From assembly GCA_023014335.1 (NCBI GenBank), contig JAECYW010000033.1, positions 248,001 to 312,000 on the forward strand: a stretch of 64,000 nt of DNA, read 5' to 3'. The DNA comes from Galerina marginata. Its lineage: Eukaryota > Basidiomycota > Agaricomycetes > Agaricales > Galerinaceae. Of this stretch, positions 56,933-64,000 are shown piece after piece (positions within the stretch are counted from its first letter, which is position 1; the number at the start of each line of letters is the position of its first letter). Both the position numbers and the translations under genes were made by a program. The notes beneath the pieces were generated by a model, which ran no database searches, was not told the origin of the DNA, and was given only the letters and a program-made list of their open reading frames with translations.

Positions 56933-58286
56933 TCAGCGCGTAAAGTCCACTTCGTAGTCATACTCCAGACAAAGGTTTGAACTTAACAGACTCGTGTGCT
57001 CCAGATTCTTCGCAACCCACACCCGCATCTCCGTATTCCGTCGTTCCCATATTTCCTCCTCCATATCGTCATCGTATTCCAATGAAATATCCAGCCTGAA
57101 TCTCACCACCAGAGGTTCTCGTTCAGCCAATTTTGCTAGCACAGGAGAGAGAGGACCCCCTGTCCCTATTTCAAGTTTTTCCAAGTACTCCGCAAGACTC
57201 AAGGGATCGTCCAGATCTCCCCTGAAGCCCACGGCTATTGTCTTGATCTTGGTTCGTTCGCTAGGTATCGTACGCAGTAGGTTGCATACGTCGATGAAGG
57301 AGTCTTCGTCGTCGTCATCATCGAGGTCTACTGCGGATATGGACAAAAAGACGAGGTTTGGGATCTTGCTCAAATCGTAGAAATCAAGTCTGTCTCCGAG
57401 TTCGAGTTGGTCTGCAGGGGCTTGGTTGGAAAAAAAAGGCTTTCACAGAACTTCTGAGCTTACTAAAATCAAGGTGCAGATGCACCAGCGAGCTGGAAGA
57501 AGCGTTAAGAATGCGCTCAATGTCACCCAGTTCATCGGAAAGGCAGCCGGAAACAAAAAGGTGTTGCAAATTACCGAAGTCAACATAGCCCGTTGCTAGG
57601 ATTCGAATTGTGTCTCCGCAGGATTGGAAAGTAAATTTCTGAAGTCGAGGGCATAAGGAACGGTCAATGTCTATGGCGTGAAGCGGGCGTAGAACTTCCA
57701 CTGTTACCCGAATCAGTTTCAGTTCTACCAGGTATTGGCAATGGGCGAGCAGGGAAACCGGAACGTTGTGCATGAAGTTCAAGTCGAGGAATGTTATGAA
57801 AGGCGTCACAAACGGCTTGATAAATTGCGTTTCGAGTGTTCGGTTATTCGTAAACTGGAAAGCATTTGACCATCCAAAGGCCGATAACGCCAATTTCATC
57901 CCTACGGTCCAGGTCTTCGTGACAAGCTCCATGATTTCGCGGAACAAAGGGTCGTCAAAGAGCCATCCATTGTTGTCGTCCATGTTGAGGTCCAGCCTGC
58001 GAACATAGGAGGCGATCCGCGGATTCTCTTGCAGGATACCGTGAAAGTCGTCCACTCTCTTCCGACAACTTGCATTGCCTCTGAAGTGTACAGGCACCAT
58101 CAAATAAAACGCGTGCTTCTGTGCGCGATGTCGAAAGGCGTGGCACACCAATGCGCAGGCACAAAATTGGGATATCTTGCGTTCTGTTTCCTGAGGGCCG
58201 AGAAGGGCGTCGATGATCTCATCGATAAGCTCCTGCGAGAGAAGCGAAAATGGGGCAAAACCCGGAGGCATAATGGGAAAGAGCAA
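56933..58286 (-). CDS. F-box protein with leucine-rich C-terminal part
   Basis: F-box proteins bring substrates to SCF ubiquitin ligases. The model is two exons, 58286-57464 and 57411-56933, joined by a 52-bp intron (GTAAGC donor, CTGCAG acceptor), total 1302 nt, 433 aa. The F-box is at residues about 10-55: PFSLLSQELIDEIIDAL then CALVCHAFRHRAQ. The middle part has irregular Leu-rich segments (NLQHLFVSGCL, LVHLHLDF, NLVFLSISAVDL) as in agaric F-box/LRR proteins. An acidic DDDDDEDS run follows. A second ATG at 58271 (MPPGFAPF) is an alternative start. The gene lies head-to-tail behind the NB-ARC/TPR gene; both were copied together to 23-24.6 kb, and the 3' half again to 27.9 kb. The substrate is unknown. 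Confidence 0.85.
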
Positions 58287-58695
58287 GGACTCGGAGGAGC
58301 AAGGGAAGAGGCAAAAAATCGGTCATAGTCACGGTGTACAATCAGGTGACTTGTCGATTGACACAAAATTCAGGGTCCGGACTCCGGAGGCCCGTTTGGA
58401 CAACAACTGGTTTAAATTTTCCTGTCATCTCCCTCAAAGTTGCAGACTCTGAGCCATGCCCGCACAATCGCTACGATTGAACAAAATAGTCTCTATACGG
58501 TCAAATGATCGCATACCATTGGTGTTTTTAAAGGCCGAAATCTGGATAGCAAATCGTCATTCCAGTGGCATACGCTTACTTTCACTATCGGAAAGATGAC
58601 GTCGGGAACGACGGTTGGAAAACGGGGGTGGTTTGGATGGACATTGGAGACAGACAACAGTGTTTTATTCCCAAACCCATAAGGCAAAGAAAACA
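58287..58695. other. Spacer between NB-ARC/TPR and F-box genes
   Basis: The 409-bp spacer has no ORF. Parts of it were copied to 23732-23860 (near 58500-58695) and 27815-27885 (near 58375-58460), which identifies those fragments as block duplicates. It probably holds the F-box promoter. Confidence 0.6.
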
Positions 58696-61664
58696 TCAAA
58701 AATCTCTGTGAAACCCACACAACGCCAGTCGTTCTTCGAAAGTTGGAACCAAAGACGGGTCCACCGCTTGTCGGATAAAATACCGACTGCGCGTCATGCC
58801 CAATTCCCCCTCCGTCACTCTCGTAGCACCATAATACCGCGTGGCCTCCATAAAAGCACCCTGCGCCTCCAACGTTCGGTCCATCTTGGCCAAAGTACGT
58901 CCAATCATCTCAAGCGACTGCGCGATGTCGATTGGACGCCCATAACCCTTGCAAATCGCAAGCGTGCGATCCAAAGTCTGCAGTGCATCTGGGTAGTTTC
59001 CCTGCATGAACAGGACCTGCCCAAGCGCCAGCATCGGATCGCCGGGATATTGAGAAAGACACTCGTATTCGCAAACGGCGGCTGTTCCTGCGATTAAAGC
59101 GGCGTCGTATTGCTTGTCCCAGTAATACACCTGCTCGAGGAAGAAGGAGCACTTTGAGTGGTTCAACGCGCCTGAATCGCCAAGGTTATGGAACATTTTC
59201 CTCGCAAGGCTGAGCAGTTCGATGGCTTCTGGACGGGAGTGGTTCTGTCCGGTTATGATCCCGAGGTAGTATAGACTGAGAGCAACCCCTTCGGCGTCAT
59301 GCAGCCTCTCGAAGACAGATCGTGAGTTAGCGACGAGTCGGGCTTGCTTCTCGAACGATATTCCACCTATGAAGCTATACGCATCCACAAGGTCAAGCGC
59401 GCATCGCGCGGCTCGTCGTTCATCCGGAATGGAGAGGAATATTTGATGTGCGAGACTAAACTTCTCCTCAGCCTGGTCGAATCGATCCAGGTTGAGGAGG
59501 ATTCTCCCGTAACACGTCAGGACGTCGCCGACTAGGAGTTGATAATCTTCCATTTGACGAGAGAGCTTCAATGCATGTTCGATGACCTCGAGTCTCGGTC
59601 TCGTCGATAGCTGGTGGCGTGCTAAAATCATAAGGGCTTCAATCAATCCAGGTGCAGGATCTGTAGCTTGGATGAGAATGGACTGGAGATTCCCTTCTTC
59701 GAAAGAGATCGCCTGGGCGTACTCCTTGAACGAGGGATGTCCTGGGGAGGCGTTATGACAGGCGAGGAAATTACACGCTGATGAGATCATCTCAGTTCGA
59801 ATTTTGCTTGGAAACCGAGATGGGTGGAGAATGTAGGATCGAATAACTGGGAGTATGAAATAGTTCGTCTCTCGCCGCCGTATAAGAGACGCCTCGGCAA
59901 GAACCTGCATAGCCCCAAGCAGGTCGAGCGACCCCTGTGCTACCCACCATTTGACCAGTGCATCGTACGCAGTCCCAACCGGCAGCAAAGCGAGCGTGGC
60001 GAGAAGGTCGTACGCCCCCGGGTGCTTCTTCATCGGCGTGCTCTCCACGGACAGGCTGATGCAGACGTCGAGACCGTGTTTGGCGCCTACCCCTTGCCCG
60101 AGCATGGCCGTACCGAGGCGGTTGTACTCCTCTAGCAGTTTCTTCGCAGACAACCCGGTCATGTTTGCCATGTTCGCTATTAGAGTAATTGCTAGCGGCA
60201 TATGCCCCAGGGATTCGAGTAGCATCGAGAGATCGGCATCATTGGTACCCGCAGGACATATACCTAAATAAATTTGACGGGCAGAGGTTTCGTCAATGGC
60301 TTCGATGTCGAAGGAAAGCCATTGGTTGCCGTTGCAAGGTGGGATAGACGACCTCATGGTGATGAACAAGGTAACATGCGGAATCTGGTCGATTTCATAC
60401 AGGATTTGCTGAGTATCAAGCCGCGATTCGACGACATTCCACGGTGTTTCGAAATTATCGAGTAGTAAGATAAGGTGTTCCGTGGACGACTTGATTTCTG
60501 AGACGATATCTTTGAGAGAGTCGCCAGTGTTTTGTGTTGCTCCTACTGAGGAATAAAGCGTGTCGAGGAATAAAGATACTGACGTCGCCTTGACGCATGG
60601 CACCCAAATCTGATTCGGCTCTGGAAAGTGCTTCTTCATCGCAGGATGTGCCATCACCGCGAGCGCTGTAGAAGTCTTGCCCATCCCACCTGGTCCGAGA
60701 AGACAGATACGTGGCCGCTTTTGACCCTCCGAATTAGACGTTAGAGTCTGAACGAGCTGATTGATGAGTTGCTTGCGACCGTGAAAGATTCCAGAATTGG
60801 CAGGAATCGCCGCACGTCTTTGAGGTTGGGATGACGAAGAGTTGGCTGGTCCAGGCTCTGGCAAGCGTTCGTTTAAGAAGACTTTGAGATCGTCCAACCC
60901 TGATTTCACGTCGTGCAGGGTCCGCTGGTGGTTTGAGTGGAAACCGAGGATTTGCCTTTCCAGCCGATCGAGGAGTTTGGTGTCGTTAATCTGGCGCGCC
61001 AGCTGCAATGCGACCAAGTTAGCCCAAGGAAACAAAGTTCATTGTTGAGAAGATGATGCTTACAGTGAAATTCGCCAATGAATTGTTTAAGCGACTCAGG
61101 CACTTCTTAACTTTGTCTTCGTTAAGAGCTCGGAAGACGATTAGCAGAAGCGTGTTTTGGGATCCGAGGTCGTTAAGTTTCCTTTGAACATACTTCAAAT
61201 CACTGAAGAGCGCATTTAGAAGAGGTCACGAACATAAGCAATATCTTACCTTAAGAGAGAATTAACATCCTGTTTTAACTTCTCCTGAATGTCGCCTGCC
61301 TTCTTTTCCTTCAATTCGTCGACTAAAATTATCATAAGCTTTTTGATTCGCAGTTTCAGTTTCTCTGCGCGTTCCAAGGTCGCGTGGCTCTCCTTAGGAT
61401 GAACATGTTTGTTAAAAGAGTTGGAAATCAACACCAAGATCAAGAAAATCAGCTTACATCGCATGCTTGAATGATACTTTTCGCGATCTTTACGATGGCA
61501 GCGACTCCAGGTACGGGGATTTGACCCGCAACGGCCTCGAGAGCGTCGAGAAATGATTTCGCAGCCTCGCCAGCATACTCTGTCGCAGTCGGTTTTGCAA
61601 GTTCGTCGTAGTGCGAGTTCGACGGGACTTTCGAAGCCCGTCGAGACGGTCGAAAACTGGGCAT
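58696..61664 (-). CDS. NB-ARC STAND protein with N-terminal helical domain and TPR C-terminus
   Basis: This is a fungal NLR-like STAND NTPase of 931 aa. Exons: 61664-61458, 61392-61250, 61202-61064 and 61002-58696 (2796 nt, all GT-AG). Residues 1-200 are helical: AKSFLDALEAVAGQIPVPGV is the start of the MLKL/HeLo-like four-helix pattern found at the front of many agaric NB-ARC proteins. Then come a linker, the IFHGR start of NB-ARC, P-loop GPGGMGKTS at about 266-274, kinase-2 LILLLDNFE, TLFITMRSS and the GLPL-like LGHMPLAIT. The winged-helix region follows. From about residue 620 TPR-like pairs run to the end (GDVLTCYGRILLNLDRFDQA, MQGNYPDALQTLDRTLAICK). All nucleotide-binding residues are present, so it looks functional. 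By family knowledge the N-terminal domain could act as a cell-death effector; this is not shown by the sequence. Confidence 0.9.
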
Positions 61665-64000
61665 CGCTCACATCAACGACGGGAATATGTCGGAGTTATA
61701 TATGACATGCCTTGAGGCTTTAGACTTCATGTCAGAGGACACAGCCATCGCTAATTTCGTGAAGAGAAGAAAGTTCTATATTTAACACAACCGCACTGCT
61801 GTTGATGCAAGTACGAGGGCATCCGTGTGAACGATGAAGTGAGCAGAGGATTCGAATGATAGAAAAGGGTACATCAAGACATTCGTGGAATACCAAAGCG
61901 GCTGGACGACGCTCGAGTATGCTGGAAAAGCAACAACAAATCAATTAACAGTTCCTGGAGGTAAGTACAAGCCAAGACCCACCTTACATACGAAGCCGCT
62001 TCTGCGCCTGCTTCCGAGCTCGAAGTCTGGTTTTGAAAGGAATGGCGTAATGGTGTCCGCCAAACGGTGGTGAGGAATAGTACCAGCAAATGGGGGCATT
62101 CTATCGGAAATATCTTTGGATTTGCATTACCCGGGTAGGGCATCGGATTCAAAGAGTAAACAGGGCCGGTACTGGTAGGTTGGAATTATAGTGATTACGA
62201 CAAGTCCTAGCCGTAGTGACATGAGCATTCGAAGACTGGGACCCACGAAAAGTTAGCCGCGGTAAACTTCAGAGGAGAACGACACGCACCCTCCAACTCG
62301 CAATTCAACAAGATGTTCGTCTGATGTCCGTACATACAACGAATAACGAGATCTTTATCCTGCCCTCTCCCGCCTTCAAACCCAATACATCTGCAAGAAG
62401 CCAGCACCAGCACCACAAGCTTCAGTCACTCGACGTTGGTCGCTCGACGGTAGGCAGCGGTAGCAGGCCCGAATGAGACGGCTGCTGTGAACTTTCAACC
62501 TAAGAAAATAAGATGAAAAGAACAAATCACCAACTGCCTGCTAACTCCTACGTTTCGCGCCATATTGTGTCTCTTGAAGTAGACGTTGAAGATGTGGTGG
62601 GCACATGCATCGGTCCACAAGTCCAGAAGCCATCGATATGAATGCGGCTGACAATAGCTATGGCTTAAAACGCGTTAGCTGAGAGTTTTGTTGTACAGAA
62701 GCGCGTTTCTCACCTATGGACTGGGGCTACAATGTGGTCCCGTGAGTCAGTGACGAGGGAGGTGCTGTCCAAAGCGGGATGATGGCCCCTCCATCAGTGA
62801 TTTGGTGATCGATCAAACATGCCGATAACCGGCTTCTGGCAATATTAATGCCCCGTCAAATTAGATTGCTCCTCCTTTCAACTCTCATCCTGATTCTTCA
62901 GACAATCCTTCACCTCCTCGTACAATCTTTATTTAAACTGAGTTCCTCTCCATTTGTCCCTTTGTCCGGACATCCCAACCAGCAAATTGCAGTTGAAGGA
63001 TGCTAGACATAGGTCCTGATATGATTGGAAAATCATCAGTTTAGTAGGCTGCGTACGACGACCCCATTCTAGTACCAATTTTTTACCATATCTCTGTGTC
63101 CGTTTTTCTACATGGGCATCGGGGACATCATGGTGTCTTGCTTCGTTGGCATATTTCCGTCCATTTCTTCTTTCTTTCTTGTTCGCATTGAAGCCCGCAA
63201 CCGAAACTCGTCTTTTCACATTTTTCGAGACCAATGACCCTCTCATCATCCAACCTTCGAGCCCACAACGTTAGTCCGCAAGTGTGCCTTCTCTAGTCCT
63301 ATATTTATCTCCTACTCTTATCCCGAGAACCCTGCTTAATTTCTCTTACACTTTAGTTACTTTCCTCGGTTATTCAAGTATCTCTCTACCCTTTGATAAA
63401 CCACACGCAGGACGGTTGACCAGTTGACCACTTTCGACCTCGTAAAGGCACCTTGTTTGTCAAATGTCAACCACTCTGGCGGCAGTACCCGGGCGCCTTA
63501 AGCAGTAAGGCGGTAGTGCTGAATGTATGTACCTGCGTCGACCACGCATCCAGGTTCCAGCCCCAGTCATCTCGTAAATCTCCCATGAATCACTCTGGCG
63601 CCAGGGCGAGTGGCAGGTCAAGGTAAAATTCTGCGAGTTTCAGTTTCTAGGCTAGGAAAGTATTATGCTGTTTAAGAACTCATTTTTGACGTATAACCCA
63701 GTTCATCTACCCCTCTTCGCGTCTTTCTTCGCCCGCCGGCCTACCGTCCAAGCCTCAGGATTCAGGAAAACCCGGAACCGCAGAAATTCGATCCCTCCGT
63801 CATGGGTCCCGGGCGGGGTATTTATTGTCTTTGGTTTTTCGACCATTTATTTGCTTCACAAGTAGTCAATAAGCATTCGAAACAATTCGAGGTAAAGATA
63901 AAAGCATACACACCCTACTCGCTCAGTACTCCTTCTTTTTCTACCCTCGCAAGGTACCGAGCAATTTCTCGCTTTACAGCTTTTTTACTATGAGGATGAT
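61665..64000. other. Gene-free stretch at the right edge
   Basis: This is the upstream side of the NB-ARC/TPR gene. The ORFs here are all under 110 codons and overlap each other, and no splice-consistent frame or familiar motif was found. A gene starting beyond 64000 may have its 5' end here. No family A or hairpin repeats were noticed. Confidence 0.4.

Overview
The window is genomic DNA from a filamentous basidiomycete, most likely an agaricomycete (mushroom-forming) fungus. The evidence is the gene structure (many short exons, 46-70 bp GT-AG introns with CTGAC-like branch sites) and the families present: NACHT NTPases of the expanded agaric type, a DUF6534-type membrane protein, an NB-ARC/TPR protein, F-box proteins, AP-1 mu, GH53 and a Copia LTR element. 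No database could be searched; family names rest on recognised motifs and hand-built gene models. Seven spliced models close to a multiple of three with canonical splice sites: NACHT (753 aa), DUF6534 (366 aa), UbiA (317 aa), AP-1 mu (436 aa), WD40 (481 aa), GH53 (351 aa) and NB-ARC/TPR (931 aa). The F-box gene (433 aa) also closes.

Layout. 0-10.7 kb: two tandem NACHT genes, the first cut by the window edge, separated by decayed repeats (called family A here). 10.7-13.6 kb: a three-part module of hairpin repeats, an AP-1 mu pseudogene and an unknown gene X beside a WD40-gene 5' end. 14.5-19.8 kb: intact DUF6534 and UbiA genes. 20.5-24.6 kb: family A copies joined to broken NB-ARC/TPR and F-box fragments. 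25-37.8 kb: two large arrays of a hairpin-containing repeat in opposite orientations around the intact AP-1 mu gene. 38.2-46.1 kb: a Copia-type LTR element without reverse transcriptase or integrase, holding three nested DNA transposons. 46.3-48.1 kb: WD40 gene with near-identical blades. 48.1-50.3 kb: an inverted second copy of the 11-13.6 kb module. 51.5-53.9 kb: family A on the minus strand. 54.5-61.7 kb: GH53, F-box and NB-ARC/TPR genes, all on the minus strand. No confident gene is seen from 61.7 kb to the end.

The most unusual feature is the hairpin repeat. About 30 copies carry a core of roughly 110 nt in which three nested pairs of complementary arms are kept: an outer ACGCTGTCC/GGACAGCGT, a middle GATTTTC/GAAAATC and an inner CCTGG/CCAGG. 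In all six places where the 5' end of the AP-1 mu gene or a remnant of it occurs, a hairpin array lies directly upstream. The repeat and the gene start therefore appear to have been amplified together, giving three tandem units on one side of the gene and one inverted unit on the other.

Functionally, the intact genes are mostly STAND-type or repeat-rich recognition proteins (NACHT, NB-ARC/TPR, high-identity WD40) next to housekeeping or secretory genes (AP-1 mu, GH53, UbiA). The region looks like a fast-rearranging, duplication-prone part of the genome. A role in non-self recognition is inference from the families only.
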